Shown here: piece after piece, positions 24,113 to 37,065 of the stretch
Numbering within the stretch: position 1 is the first letter of the stretch
Layout: each line of letters opens with the position of its first letter
Origin: Corbicula japonica
Lineage: Eukaryota > Mollusca > Bivalvia > Venerida > Cyrenidae
DNA length: 64,000 bases
Direction of reading: 5' to 3'
Assembly: GCA_038501625.1 (NCBI GenBank)
Contig: JAZAYU010000019.1
Coordinates: forward strand, 828,501 to 892,500
Program-made: the position numbers and the translations under genes
The notes under the pieces: model-generated
What the model was told of the DNA's origin: nothing
Seen by the model: only the letters and a program-made list of their open reading frames with translations
Database searches by the model: none

Positions 24113-24424
24113 GAATAACTTTTGGTGCGGTTTGCCATTTTGCGATATTAACATATCAAAAGACAAATAGCAAGTATCAAATTTCAAATGCAGTATTTTT
24201 ACCGATTTTTCACATTATTCACTTTATCAGATTCTTAAAGACAACAAACGCTTAAGTTAAAAAAGTTTGGCGAAAATACACGTTTTTGTAAATTATTGAC
24301 ACTTATCACAAATTGCTCAGATTGAGAAAAAACTTAAAAGGATTCCACGAAAATTGATACAATTGTTGATCTGTTTAATATCATAGACTTGATAGTAATA
24401 TCAGAACAGATCTCAAACAAATAC
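24113..24424. other. Unassigned DNA before the segmental duplication
   Basis: No feature was seen between the mariner end and the start of unit A. Confidence 0.4.
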
Positions 24425-25483
24425 ATGTAAACCTCGCTTATGTGGTCGCGACACCGTTATCTATAATGAAAGAAAAAAAATGAAATGGAAAATGCATTAT
24501 TTATCATAAAGCGTATATATTCGCGTATATATAATTAAGATACAAAGACTAGGAAAAGAGCTTGTGATTAAGTATTTTTTTTGTTTTATTTTTCTAATGC
24601 AGACGGATTTTCCGAAAGCAATTGTTATCGGTAAGCGTGTGAAAACTAAATGTGCATAATCTATATTCAATAAATCATCGAGACTGTCTGAAGTAAAATT
24701 AGATGTACTGATAATGTCACCTAGAGTTCCAGTGCTTATCTGAACAATCTTTTAATATCTGCACTTCTTTAAATCTGAACTAGATACGCGGAAGAAGTGT
24801 CTGCAAAACAAAGAAATACCAGCTGCACCTTTGTTACAAGTCCTATTCAATAAAACAATTTTAAATATAAAACGTTTGTTCTTATCTTTAACTTAAAAAA
24901 TATGTCTTGTAGAAACCGAACAAGCTCATACTGCGTTTGTTGTTTTAAAAAATGTAATGTCAAACAGGAATATTGCTTATATTTTAGTATTTATTTTAGC
25001 GTCGTTAGCTAAATTAAACAAGTAAACTGATCATTTAGCACAGTAAGGGACATAACTGATAAGCCATGAAGTTTCTATCAAAGTGTTATTGTAGGGTTAT
25101 TGTGTTGAGAAAGTTCTAAAACACTATCTTTCCATATTTAATTGGCAGCTCAAAATAGTAAATTGCAGAATTTAAAGAGGTATTAACCAAAACATACGTT
25201 AGTATCATATTATTCTTACTAGGACCACTTTCAACGTCGTCAAATTTTACAATATAACAGTTAGCATATTCCATCGAACATTCAGCTTCCTGCAGATGTA
25301 GTTCTAATTGGTCATTATTTAAACAATAAATACAAAAGAATCCTAATTTCAAAGCTCTGTCATCTGAGTAAAGAGGAAAGTGTTTAAAAAGACCTGTTAT
25401 TTAATGTGTAGATGTTTTCTTCAGTCACGACAATATTACTTACTTAAACCACACGCAGAAAACACAGCCTCTCTTTCGTGTTG

Positions 25484-25692
25484 TTCATTTGAAAACCTGT
25501 TGGGGAAAATGTTGTTGGTGCACCCTAGAACCTGGTTTAAAGCACCAGTCGCAATTTGTTTTAATTGTACATGTAATTAACTTTCAAAGGCTGGAATGCC
25601 TCGGGTTCTCATTCTCATTTTATAAGTTTATGCTCTCTTTTCCTTTCTTCTTTTTGATTATGTTGTGATTCACTGTTTTCTGGGTGTGGCTT
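25484..25692 (+). repeat. R1 copy, 5'-truncated, unit A only
   Basis: TTGAAAACCTGTTGGGG, GGTGCACCCTAGAACCTGG, CCTCGGGTTCTCATTC, TTTTCTGGGTGTGGC. The matching interval in unit B (about 40640-40790) is several hundred bases shorter and lacks it. Confidence 0.75.
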
Positions 25693-25775
25693 AGCTGTTT
25701 TTTACTTTAAACTTTAAAGTTAACCTATGCAACTAAATATTAGACAGAAACAAAACAGCGTTTACGAGTTTTAAG

Positions 25776-25958
25776 TACAGTCGAATCTGTCTTTAGCAGC
25801 CACCCAAGGGAGTGACAAAAAGTGGCTGCTGAAGACAGGTGGCTGTTAAAGACAGTAAAAAATTAGAAAAAAAATGTCAGTGTAGGTCATATTCAAACTG
25901 GCTGTTTGAGACAGGTGGTTGTTATTCGCAGGTGGCTGCTAAGGCAGGTTTCACGGTA
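25776..25958. mobile_element. 183-bp TIR element, unit A only
   Basis: The left end is TACAGTCGAATCTGTCTTTA followed by GCAGCCACC. The right end, in reverse, is TACCGTGAAACCTGCCTTA followed by GCAGCCACC. The interior repeats GGTGGCTGCT words. The equivalent site in unit B (about 40885) passes directly from GCTTAAAATAC to AATCGATC, so this insertion appears to post-date the duplication. Confidence 0.75.
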
Positions 25959-28084
25959 GATGGATCGACTTCAAAACAATAAGACACCATAGATAATTGA
26001 CGAAAAGGAAAACCTGGGGGGTCAACCATCACGAACTGGTAAGTCTAAGTTTGTGCTTTTAAATAGTGCACCTGTAAGTAATAACGGTGATAGACAAATC
26101 CAATTTAAACGTTGTCTATCTTGTTAATTTGGCCTTTTTATTTGCCACAACCTAAAGTGTATGTCATTTATATTATCCTTAATCAAGGACAAACACGCTT
26201 GCCAAGGAAACACAACTATGGAGAAATTGTCAACATAAATGGAGGGAGTCTACTCAAAATAATAGAATATTTTTTCTGTAATGTTAACCCTAGAGTTTAA
26301 TGATGTCATAAAACTATGCAATTTAAACAAAAGTAACTTATATGAACTATTTTTAAACACTTAATTATCAAGACTATGTTATGAACCAAACTAAAATGAT
26401 TTTTTGTATTTCAAACAGTTAATGACAACAACATTGTTTTATTACTACCATTTTAAACATGTCAGCATAAATTTCCCTCTTTATCGGGTGCATAATTGTT
26501 AACTACGGGATTTGGAAAAACAATTATCAATGAACATAAGTTTCGTCAGAACTTAAAAAAATGGTGGCATACTTAAAGATTGACAATTCACGCAAATCAG
26601 TAAAAGACTTCCTAGAGCAGTCTTTGGATTGTCTTGTTTTTGTCCACCATTACAAGTATAAAATACCATTTAGCCAATACAGGGGTATTTATTGACATTA
26701 ATAATGGTGTATTACTTTGCGTAAAATTTTTTTTTTCGTTATTTCCTACTTTGCGCATAATGAATAACGTTTCATTTAAATTTGTGAGACACTTTCTGAA
26801 GTAAGCGTTTAATTTCAACGACCTTTTTATGATGTAACTATTACACGAACATTCACGTTTAACAACGCGTGAGTATGGTTTACATTACTGCTTTTTAGCG
26901 TTGCCTATAAATGAAACTTTGCAAACTTAAGACTATGAGAAATTTATCGGCAATCAACGGTGTCTCGCAAACCGGAAACCAGTCATTAAGTCTAAAAAGT
27001 ATTTCCCTTTGCAGTCATTTCTCTCCTTGAACTAGGCAATCCTACTAGATTCCAAATCTCTTGAACTCTTGGCACTGAATTTAACTTTTATGAATTTAAA
27101 ACAAATGTTGAGCTTTTTAAGGAAATTATTATGAAAAACATCAATAACGAATATTACATTTAAAATGGTTTGTAGTCCTTAACAGTATCAAAACAGGCTT
27201 ACGTTTTTCGAGGCTGTTAAAATTAGTTGCATTTGTCATTTTACGCAATCTGTTCCCCGACCCTCCCACTTAAAACTCACGAAAAATATTGCGGCGGATT
27301 TTAATCTTAACTCTAAGTAAAAAATTTAAAATTTCTGAAGTTACACAGCTTCAACACAAAGGTAATTTTTATCCATATTTTATGATTATAAATTGTAAAC
27401 AATGGAACATTTTGAGTAGAATCTCATATGTTCGAGTATGAACTGAAACATTTACTCTTAAATATTTCAGGTTGAGTAATAACGCTAAAAGTTGCATGAA
27501 ATATTGCTATGATATGTGAAGGTAAATTACCAACATTGACTCATTATTTAAATCAGAATGTTGTGTTTCATATTGAGTTTGAGCATAATATGAATGCGAT
27601 ATTGTGGCTTGGTCTCGAAAATGAATGTTATAATTAGACCTTTGCCTTAATTAATTGATAATAATACAGTGACCGAAATAGTAAAACACAACATTTAACA
27701 TTAATCAAACACCAACAAGATGACGTGAGCGTTAAAGTTAAACAACAGTTATACAACATGGAAGCTGATTCCGGAAAATCTTTAGCAGTCTACCTCTTGA
27801 ACTCTCCCGTTAACATTTCTCAATAAAATCTTATAGCTCCTTAGAACTGCATGTCGTCCTAAATGTGAACTTAATGAAGAAAAACAATGCAACAGAATGT
27901 TCTGTAGGAGATAATAAATATTAATTGCACTGAAAGGATATCCGAGGCCGCACAAATTAGGTCATATTCAAACTGGCAGTTTGAGACAGTTAACAACTTT
28001 TGTAAGTAACACTATTTTCCTCCCGATATTTTTCATACTTGTAAGTACGAAATTGTAACTGTTATACCTTAAATGTGACACATA

Positions 28085-28242
28085 AGCCTTGTTCCGGTTG
28101 TCCTTCCGCACCTTCAAATAATTGAAAATCTGTGTGGTCTGAATTTAGAAGGCGTGTACGAAATGGTCTAGGATTCCAAAAAGTTTCATTCAGAACTGTA
28201 TTACCTCAATGAGATGAAGGTGGTCATACGCGTTATTAACTG
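28085..28242 (+). pseudogene. Damaged copy of a candidate exon (unit A)
   Basis: It parallels the open segment 43506-43715 of unit B: ENLCGLNLEGVYEMV, a stop, then HSELYYLNEMKVVIRVIN and a stop at the same place. Relative to B it lacks about 105 bases at the 5' side and carries an in-frame TAG. The gene family was not recognised. Confidence 0.25.
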
Positions 28243-29946
28243 ATTTTGTGAATTTGTATTTTGAGGGTGCTAGTATTCTAAATGATTCTGATTAGACAGT
28301 TTGCTGTCATTTTGAATAATGTTTTACAAATAAATCAGTTAATATTTAATGCATTTATTATGGAATGTTCTAGAGCAATAGCTCAATTATCAAGCCAGTA
28401 ATGTCTTGAGTAAGTGTAAGGAAGCCTGTATGGTTGTTCTCAATGGCAACAATACAAATTTACACATTCTTCACATTTTACAATCTTTACCTGAACATTT
28501 TACTATTTTGCCAGGCAATATTAAGGAGTATAAAACCCTTTACAAAAAGATACATGTAAACTTAATATTTTGTTTATTTCAAAGAAATCATCTGGGAAAA
28601 TTGCGTATTTTCATTTTTTTTTGGTTCAACAAAGTATTATTTATCTACTCAATTAATTCCTTTAATAGAAATCTTAGAAAAGACAGATGTCTTTAAATGA
28701 TGTATTTGCTTCCTTATTGCAGTGTTATTTCTAGACCAATCAGTTTCGGATGTTTCTCTTCAATATATCAACACTGTTGCTCACCCGAGGGATTTGCAAA
28801 GTTATCATAGAAGTATATTGTTCACTAAGCGCTTGGCTATAAACCTTCGCTTCATTTGTGTACCAAAAAGATGATGAACGTGTAAAAAATAGAAAAAAAC
28901 AAAACTCTTTTTTTGAAATGCTGATGTAACAATTTATTCATTTTTTAGAATATCATTATTTTCAATAAAGCAATATGTTTTAAAACTACAAATAAACTTA
29001 ACAAATGAAATATTCAGCTTATTCATTAATTGGTTTATTAACACAAGTTGACGCTATTTACATAATTAAACAACTTTAAATAACAAAAAAGTTATTGTTT
29101 TGACATTATGGTTTGTCATTTTAAAGTAATTTCAATAGAAAATGTACGAAAAATGTATGAAGAACTATGAATTAAACGAATCTCTTTTTAACGCATTTTC
29201 AAGTTCGAAACATTATAAATTGTAAAATTAATTCAAGGGCGTTGCCGAGTTATCACGATTTCCGCACATGCTGCCAAATATATTTTTTAACAGATGTCAA
29301 GGATATCAATACTTCTTAGACAATGATCGCTAATAATTTTAGTTCACCTTGACATCGAGAAATTGTTTAGTTACCTTATCTAAATAACACACTCAACAAA
29401 TAAACAATACGCGAATTCTTGAACAATTGCTGATAAGTGGCTTGTATTTGATGTAATTATGATTACTCCTGCACCAGCACGTTCTTACTGAATGCACAAT
29501 CATCTGAACAAACAACACATTGTTTCAAAGTCTGTTCGTCACCTTAGTGAATTAACAGTATATTTGCTTCTTAATAATAGTAACCTATGAATGCTGGAAG
29601 CATAGTACATCGTATATCCGCAAGATTGATACAACAAGGCAGTCTGCCAGATTTTAAATCCATATCACACAGTGTGGTTTTCTGATTCCGTATCTCTTCA
29701 GTTGTCTGTGTTATGTGCGACGTCATAAATACTTCATTATACTCGTAAATTTCTTTGGCATATACCGAATTCCAAACTAGGAAGTTTCCGTCTCTGTTCT
29801 ACAACCATTGAGATATTCTTACCGCATTAATTAATAATATCAATATATAAACGTTACTATTGATATATATTACAGCTATTATGTAAACTACATTGTTGAC
29901 TGAAGTTTTGATGTTTAGTGTTTTCATCATATTAGCGAAAATAGTA

Positions 29947-30279
29947 CACTCAACCAAAGTTCTAATTGGTCATTAATTGTATATGTTTACAATATATGCT
30001 AGTTTCGTTTCTTCCCTTCGTCAAAAGAGGATGTGGAAAGAACTGTTTTGTCTTGAAATCAATTATCTAATGTCTTTTTAATCTTTATTGATTGTTTTCT
30101 TAAATGAACCCAAAATTAAGGATAACTCTTGCCAAACAGTTTCAAAGTCAATTTTTACAAGATTAAAGATTAAATTAAAGACTTTTGTTTGCATATGATC
30201 ATAAAACAAGAGCGAATTCAATGTCTTTCTAATAAAAAATTCCGGACAAAAAGTGACCAATTAGAACTTTTGTTGAGTG
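29947..30279. mobile_element. TA-flanked 333-bp MITE (Tc1/mariner type), unit A only
   Basis: The ends are CACTCAACCAAAGTTCTAAT then TGGTCA on the left and, in reverse, CACTCAACAAAAGTTCTAAT then TGGTCA on the right: 26 bp with one mismatch, flanked by TA on both sides. It is non-coding; the minus-strand open frame at 30078-30260 lies inside. Unit B has no counterpart between about 45430 and 45515. Confidence 0.85.
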
Positions 30280-31254
30280 TATATATATATTATAAATCTT
30301 ATGTAACAAAATAAGAAATGCTATATGTAGGTTCGTATCATTTGGTGTTGTGTATGTAAACCATAGATCGGCCGAAGATCTCGCGTGATATTGTCAACAC
30401 GCGCAGCTCGAGTGATACGAACCTACATACTGCATACTGTTAAAGTATTCCATTTATATATAGGATGTACCAATACCTTTTCGCACTAAGGTGACGATAT
30501 ATCATTAGTCTGTCGGGAAAAATAAATAACGCTAATTATCAGTGTCTCACATGCAGGACGAGGGCACAAAGTGGGAAATTTCAACCTGACATGACATCTC
30601 CCATGAAATGTTCACTGTTGATTCATGCTTTTTCCTTGACCTTTGTTATTTAACTCAATTAAGGATTACATTAGAAATCATTCACCACTAATTCCGTGAA
30701 ATTAATAGTCAATATTTTATAAAACATATTTTCTTAGATAACCAAATATATTTATATAAAAAATGAAGTATGGCTATCAAAACCTGCAACACGCAAAAAT
30801 TACAGCCTCCCCACGCAGCCAAGGATCTGAAGTTCACGTGTACCACGGTGTGCTCATAAATTAAGTATTGATTTCATTGCTAAATCGAGCTTCCTACGAA
30901 ATTAGTCCTGATGAACTAAAGCTTAAAAAAGCAAGCAAATGTTTTTGATCTTAATCTCTCCATTGAAAATTGTTTCGTCATGACAAATATTTATTACAAA
31001 AGAGATGATTTTGATTTTAACATTCTCAAGGCTTCTTTCTTGTGTCACAATTAAATTGTTTGAACTTCAAATAAAACCCCGAGGGATATAGGGTCTGTGG
31101 ACTGTGGAAAAAACAAAAAGATTAAAATATAAAAAGTCAAAAGCTGCAATATGTTTTGGTCATGAGGTCACTAGTGTTTTAATACTGTAATTAGTTATCT
31201 AATAAGCCATTTTATTAATAAATATCCCAAAATATCAATATAGTTCTTCCCGTA

Positions 31255-31425
31255 CATATTGTCAGTACTGCTATCAGTAGATAAACGGTTTCCGATATTA
31301 TGCAGTGATAAATACGTTTATCTTGGTTATATGATCAACTTTTTAGGGGTTGTCCTGATGAGGTAGTGTACTTGGCTAGGCGCTGATGCCGTGCATGTTC
31401 GATCCCCAGTAGGGAAAATAACATT
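31255..31425 (+). repeat. S1 tRNA-derived SINE copy
   Basis: The leader has GTCAGTACTGCTATCAGTAG and CCGATATTATGCAGTGATAA. The tRNA-like part has GTCCTGATGAGGTAGTGTAC (A-box region), TTGGCTAGGCGCTGATGCCG and the B box ATGTTCGATCCCC. It lies in the same interval where unit B has an oppositely oriented S1 fragment, so the two look like independent insertions. Confidence 0.75.
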
Positions 31426-31985
31426 AGAAATATGTGTGTATGTATTCACCTGCGCGTATGGCACACAATAGTCAAGCTAAAATGGAACATGAAAAATACG
31501 TGAGCTAGGATGCAACAGAAAATCTTTTTAATAACAAACTGTTAATCTTTTATCATTTCGTCGCTCTTAAACAAAGAATCAAGTATGTATAATAATAATT
31601 TTACATTGACGACTGCCAATAAAGCATACAAAAGTCGTGTCACACTTTTGCGAATGTATTTCATATTCTAACCATCCTACATGTATTAGTTTGGACAAAT
31701 GCTTTTACGTTGATTTCTTTTGTTTATTTTATGCTGTCTCCAATAATCAAAGATCGGAAAGGACTTTGAGCCTATACCAAACAACAACCTAATGCTAAAA
31801 ACGTAAAATCTCAGAGAAAAAACTAAATTTTTGAATAAATGAAATTTACGTTTATAAAAACATCGTCTAAACTTTCGCGAATTTTGTGTTTATTATTGTT
31901 CGTACAAAACAATAGAAATGACATAGGTTTAGATGAGCTGAGGTTAATTTAACAAGGCAATTTGTCTTTTGATTTTTGTTTGAAG

Positions 31986-32237
31986 TAAATAGATGAAAAG
32001 AGAACTTTGAAAGCCGACAAACACGACAAATATGAAAATATAGCAGGCTCGGTTTGATTGAGCCTGTTCATGGGCAGAAATGGAAATGCATATTACTACC
32101 CACGCCGCCTAGCCCCGGGTTGAGCGCAACTCAATATTTACACCAGTAAACAGTACAATTTTGATCCATCCCAAACGATGGTATGCATATGACGGTGAAC
32201 ACGGAACCTTCAATGCGGTATTTTTAGATTAATCAAT
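31986..32237 (-). repeat. S2 SINE-like copy, unit A only
   Basis: TAGATGAAAAGAGAACTTTG, GACAAACACGACAAATATGA, GAGCCTGTTCATGGGCAGAA, ACGCCGCCTAGCCCCGGGTT, CCCAAACGATGGTATGCATA, GGAACCTTCAATGCGGTAT. It is closely similar to the copy at 9242. Unit B shows nothing like it before the shared block at about 46915. Confidence 0.8.
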
Positions 32238-32721
32238 TTCTGTTTTTTATTTGTTTCCGTTTTTGTGTGATGTTTACTGGTATCTTTAACAAATATTTCT
32301 TTGACAAAATTATCCGATGTCAGTTTAGATATTAGACAGAACGTCATGTGTTCACCACGATAAATATAATCAGAAAATAACTATCTGTTTTGGCTGAATT
32401 TATATTATTTATTAGCTAGAATAAATGGTAAATGTACACGAAACATGGATACTTAAATAGTGTTTTCCCTCTAAAATTCTCTTGCCAAATTTTATATAGC
32501 AAATTTCCATAATATATTCATTCTATAGTTTTTAATATGGGTCATTCACCCTATAAACAGAAATTATAGGAAAAGGATTTTTGGTAATATACTGCCTGAT
32601 AGACATGTGTATATCCATTCTATAACCATATATCTGAGTCATTTACCCTAGAAACTGAAATTCTAGGAAGACGAAGTTTGGTAGAGTTCCTACTAAATTA
32701 ATGAACATTTGACCAATCTGG

Positions 32722-32865
32722 GCCCAAGATCATAAAACTAAGTTTTGAGATCAGTCTCAAATCTCAAGGATCTGATTGGCTGAAATGGCGACTGGTCTCC
32801 ATTTCAGCCAATCAGATGCTTGAGATTTGAGACTGATCTCCAGATTTAGTTTTATGATCTTGGGC
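32722..32865. mobile_element. Hairpin element H, copy 1 (unit A only)
   Basis: A near-perfect palindrome of 144 bp. The left arm runs GCCCAAGATCATAAAACTAA ... CTGATTGGCTGAAATGGCGA and the right arm is its reverse complement with few mismatches; the loop is only a few bases. The unit B equivalent (about 47248) reads GACCAATCGGTCATCTTTTG without the hairpin, so it was inserted after the duplication. No clear target duplication was seen. Confidence 0.9.
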
Positions 32866-33307
32866 ACTGTTATCTTTTGGCCTTTTCAGAAGACAATACA
32901 TTTTTTGAAAATAAAACTTTGTTTTTACAGCACATTTTGATACATTTGAGCCAGCTTCTTAGCGTAAATGAATCTAGGACCTTTACTATTGGAATACATT
33001 TTGTACTTATAACTCACATTAACAATCTGTCATATGACTTCTGGACAAGACAACCGCCGTCGCTATGGTAATGGCACGTGACAAATTGAGGTTATCTCAC
33101 TCGATCATTCTAATTGGTTAAGCAAATATGAGAATTTATATCTTGGTAAAACTTGAAGAACACTTAAGTGATTTTCTTATCACGAAAAAAGTCATACGAA
33201 GGCAGTAATTCATGAATTTAATCTTCCGGGGTTGGCGATGTCGCAGTTGGTTATTGGATTATAGCTAGGTGCTGTGACAGTGTCGATTGTGGCTTCCTAC
33301 AAATTAA

Positions 33308-33996
33308 GGGCCTGCCACACTCCTCCCAATTCTATTCATCGATAAAAAGAAAATTATCAAAATATCAATAACGGCAAAATGCTGTTAAATGAAACTTTGC
33401 ACAAGTGTATGTTATTAATGTATCTTTATTTTACAGATGGTAAGACATATAAGAAAAGTAAAGAAAAATAGCGAGATCTAAAAATTCCCTCAACTTCTAT
33501 TTACATAAATTCACAAAAACTAAAGAACACAAAACATCATTTTAAATGCCCACATGAGTAATATGATACTGACAACAATTTATTGTGTCCTCATGATTTA
33601 CTTATGTAAACTTTACGAGATATTAGTAAAAGTGTGTTTGACCTTCAATTTCCTGGTCGCGTAAACTGATGACAATCACTGATTTCTCTTGTAATAGTTG
33701 AACGTTTTTTACAAAGTACACAACATTTTCTTGTCAGTATCATTGCGCTCACGAGGGAATTTAAAGTTATGTTCTGCATCGCCTAGTTTTTGTGAATTTA
33801 TGTAAATAGAATTCAAGGAATTTTTAGGTCTAGCTTTGTTTCTTTACTTTTCTATTTTGTCTTACTGTATGCAAAATAAAGATACATTAGTAACCTTCAT
33901 TTGTGCAAAGTTTCATTGAATGGCATTTTGTCCTTACTGAGATTTGATGATTTTTATTTTATCGATGAATAGGATTGGGAGGAGTGTGGCGATGCC
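33308..33996. mobile_element. 689-bp foldback element with TTAA target duplication, unit A only
   Basis: Flanked by TTAA (33304-33307 and 33997-34000). The two ends are inverted repeats more than 200 bp long: CCACACTCCTCCCAAT, ATTCATCGATAAAA, AATGAAACTTTGCACAA, AATGTATCTTTATTTT, AAGTAAAGAAA and TTTACATAAATTCACAAAAA occur in order on the left and reversed on the right. The interior is non-coding. Unit B at about 47785 has GAAATTATATCG in place of AAATTAA[element]TTAAATAATATCG. TTAA specificity suggests a piggyBac-type mobiliser, but the GGGC/GGCA termini differ from CCY ends, so the superfamily is open. Confidence 0.85.
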
Positions 33997-34087
33997 TTAA
34001 ATAATATCGTTTAGAATTTTGAAATATTTAATTATTTGTGTGTAATTTGGCCAGCTTTTGCCTGTTTTGAATGGTTTTTATACTTCA

Positions 34088-34236
34088 GGGTTGAAGGTTA
34101 TAAAACTGAGATTAGAAACCAGTCTCAAATCTCAAGCATCTGATTGGCTGATATGGCGACTGGTCGCCATTTCAGCCAATCAGATGCTTGAGATTTGAGA
34201 CTGGTTTCCATGCTCAGTTTTATAACCTTGAGCACA
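34088..34236. mobile_element. Hairpin element H, copy 2
   Basis: Arms AAGGTTATAAAACTGAGATT ... CTGATTGGCTGATATGGCGA and the reverse complement. It is flanked by CAGGGTTG on the left and GAGCACAG on the right, which with copy 1 (CTGGGCCC/GGGCACTG) suggests short outer ends of the CAGTGCTC type. No coding capacity. Confidence 0.88.
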
Positions 34237-34510
34237 GTTCAGCTCTTATGCTGTTGGTCAATAACACCAGGGAAGTCTTTATGATTAATTTTGAGAATTG
34301 TTCAATTCTAAATTTTGCTTTGTGATGAGATACCAGGACTCATAATCCTTAATCCGTTGTTAGAATTAGTTTCTGTTTACCTCTTTTCATTGTTTTCTCG
34401 GTTAAGGCTTATCTTTTTCTAGTTTTGGAACATTTACTGTCGTTTTAGGCTGGATAAAAATGGGTAAATATGTGCACTCGTTTCGGTGCAGTTATTATCG
34501 AATTTCTAAT

Positions 34511-34526
34511 GGTTTTCATCTATTTT
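34511..34526. other. Empty target site of the unit-B LINE
   Basis: GGTTTTCATCTATTTT here corresponds to the 16-bp target duplication GGCTTTCGTCTATTTT that flanks the LINE in unit B. The left flank TCGAATTTCTAATGG and the right flank (the 26-bp array) are the same in both units. Confidence 0.88.
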
Positions 34527-34560
34527 CCTGTTGCGATATATAAGTTTTGTAAAAGTATGT

Positions 34561-34830
34561 GTTATATAAGTCACGTAAATCTTTGTGTTATAAGTCACGT
34601 ATTAACTTTTGTGTTATAGAAGTCACGAAAAACTTTGTGTAAAATAAGTCGCGTTAAACTTTGTGTTACATATGTCACGTTAACGTTTGTGTTAAATGTA
34701 TTTATGTCACGTAAAACTTTGTGTTAAATAAGTCACGTAAAATTTTGTGTTATATAAGTCACTATAAACTTTGTGTTATACGAGAATAAGTCACGTAAAA
34801 CTTTGTGTTACGTAAATTAAGTAAAACCTT
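34561..34830. repeat. 26-bp tandem repeat (TCACGTAAAAC), unit A
   Basis: About ten units close to GTTATATAAGTCACGTAAAA plus CTTTGT, each diverged and some expanded to 31-32 bases. The same array occurs at the matching place in unit B (55474-55680), so it predates the duplication. Confidence 0.92.
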
Positions 34831-36128
34831 AAACCAAAAGCCTTGTTTTCTTTAAACTAGTTCAGTGCGTAATAAATATTCATAACAATTCCACCTAGTT
34901 ATTGCCATAATTTAATGAATTAATAATCGAACATCAAAAGTGCGGCTATTATGCAGTTGCATCACTTTAATCTGATTTCACCAGATAAAATACTTCGACG
35001 GCCTTTTATATAAGGATTACTTAAACGTCCTTTGAAGTCGATCAAAGATACACATCATTCAGTAGATTAGATGGATTGAAGTTTAAATTATATGTTATCT
35101 TACACAAAATAGCATTTAAGTTTTGCAGTGAGTTAAAGAGTTTTCTTGGAGAAATTATATTGGTATTTTCCCTGTTTTGATTTTTTTATTTCCAGTGTTT
35201 TGCCGAACTTCTGTTTAATCTGGTACTTCCTTTCTATTTTTTTAGATTTGTTTGAAAAGAAAAAGTAAAAGTTAAAAGAAAATGCGTTTTTTTGTAGTTT
35301 TTTTTTTAAATAAGGGTTTTACACCACTCATTAAAATAATAGTTTCTGATTTTCAATTGTGAAAAAAAATCGAGATCTCACTTGAACAAACAAATGTCAT
35401 CCATTTCGTCCATTTATAACATACATATGTATGATATACTTTTCTTGTTATTTTATATGAAATACATGTATTCAAAGAAAACGTAAAATTATCATTTTTA
35501 ATTGTCACGTGAATTTTTATCATCATCACGTAGTTTGTAACGTCACTTGTGATGACAGGGATTTGAGCCAATTAAATTAAAGATTGGTCAAATTGTAGAA
35601 CTGTGTCTTAAATCTTCATATATCAAATAAAACCTTTCACATAAAGAACATTACCTTTATGCAAGAGAATTTTAAAAACTAATATTTATGAAGCTCGGAA
35701 AGAATTACATTGAGCCTTTTAGAGTAAGGTGTAAATATAACCTTTAGTATATTTAATATGTCATTTGAAAAAAATGTTATTCCCTATTCCTGTATTTCCA
35801 TCCCCATAGCCGAATTTTGTCAAATACTTTATAATAAGATAAAATAAATGACGAATTAGCATGATGATCAAAAGAGCATTCTTTGTTCAATGAAAAGGAA
35901 CATTATATCTGAAAATCAATGCTTAAATATGCATGTTTGGTTGTTTAGCAGACACACACCGTCGGTGAAATAAATGGCAGCCGCATTCCTATAAACACGT
36001 CCCTTGCTGTATGAACCTGTGTGAGGAATTTGTTTTCACTATTTCAAACGTGTTGTTGTGTTCAAACCATGCAGACAATCAAGGGTAAAAAATATTTTGA
36101 TGCATTTTTATCAGTTTTGCAAGATTAC

Positions 36129-36700
36129 CTAAATAAAAGCTTTTTTTAGCACATGGTGCGTTTTGGATAAGTGATTCATAGATAAATATGTTTTCCAATC
36201 ATTTTTAAGTTCAAATTTAATAAATTCAATTTTTAACAACTGCAACTTGCAAATGTCATTATTACTCTCTTGTACAGTGCATAAGCCCATGCATCCTATT
36301 ATTAATTGTTGTTTATTCAAGGGGGACGGTATTATAGGAAGGGACGGAAATATAGGAAATTAGGATATGTTTTAAACAGTTTGATATAAACAGTCAAATG
36401 TCTGCTTTTCTGTTGCAAACTTTCTATATTTATATGGATAAAAATACTTAGAAAGTTAATTCATAATGTGCAAGGGCTCTTAAGGAAATGAAAATACATA
36501 TATGTATATTCTGTCCGCGCACGGGTTTGAGCGTAAATGTTTTCAGAGATCTATTTTCGATTGCTGTCATATATCTATTTACTAAACTTGTTTCTTCTAA
36601 AAATTCTTTTATTGAAAACTCCTTATTATCCTGTATCTCAAGCTTACTAAAGCGAGGCTGATGTTCAACGGAAGTTTGAAACAAAGCCTAGAACAAATGA
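36129..36700. other. Unit A segment with a paired minus-strand open frame
   Basis: The minus frame at 36448-36684 and its unit-B partner at 58019-58225 share RFSKLEIQDN and RYMTAI. Differences between them fall mostly on amino-acid-changing positions, which is what neutral drift would give. I do not call it a gene. Confidence 0.3.
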
Positions 36701-37065
36701 TATTGGCATTACGCAATAAACAAAAGATGAGAATCGTTTTGACATCACGCAATGCTTTTATCATTGTCTGCCTTCAAACAAATTGCCTAAGAGACATGTA
36801 ACCTAAATTGGACGTGATTTGGAAGTCAAGAATGTTTCAGTGATTGAGTGATAGCTTCCTTAACCTGTAGCTAGGCCTAGCAATAAAGCAATGGATCATA
36901 AGGCTGACTCGTGGAGATCTGCTGATACATGGTGATGATTAATCGTATGATACTTTGCACGTATAACCGAAATAATTCCTGAGTTTTAATCATAAATTGA
37001 AGTATTGACTTAATACTATATGTACACAGAATGTCATTCATGTCATTCAATAAACAATTGTTGTT

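Noticed and set aside
32722..34236. H elements as hAT MITEs with 8-bp target duplications
   Set aside because: The outer ends look CAGTG-like, but comparison of copy 1 with its empty site in unit B shows no 8-bp duplication, so the superfamily is left open.
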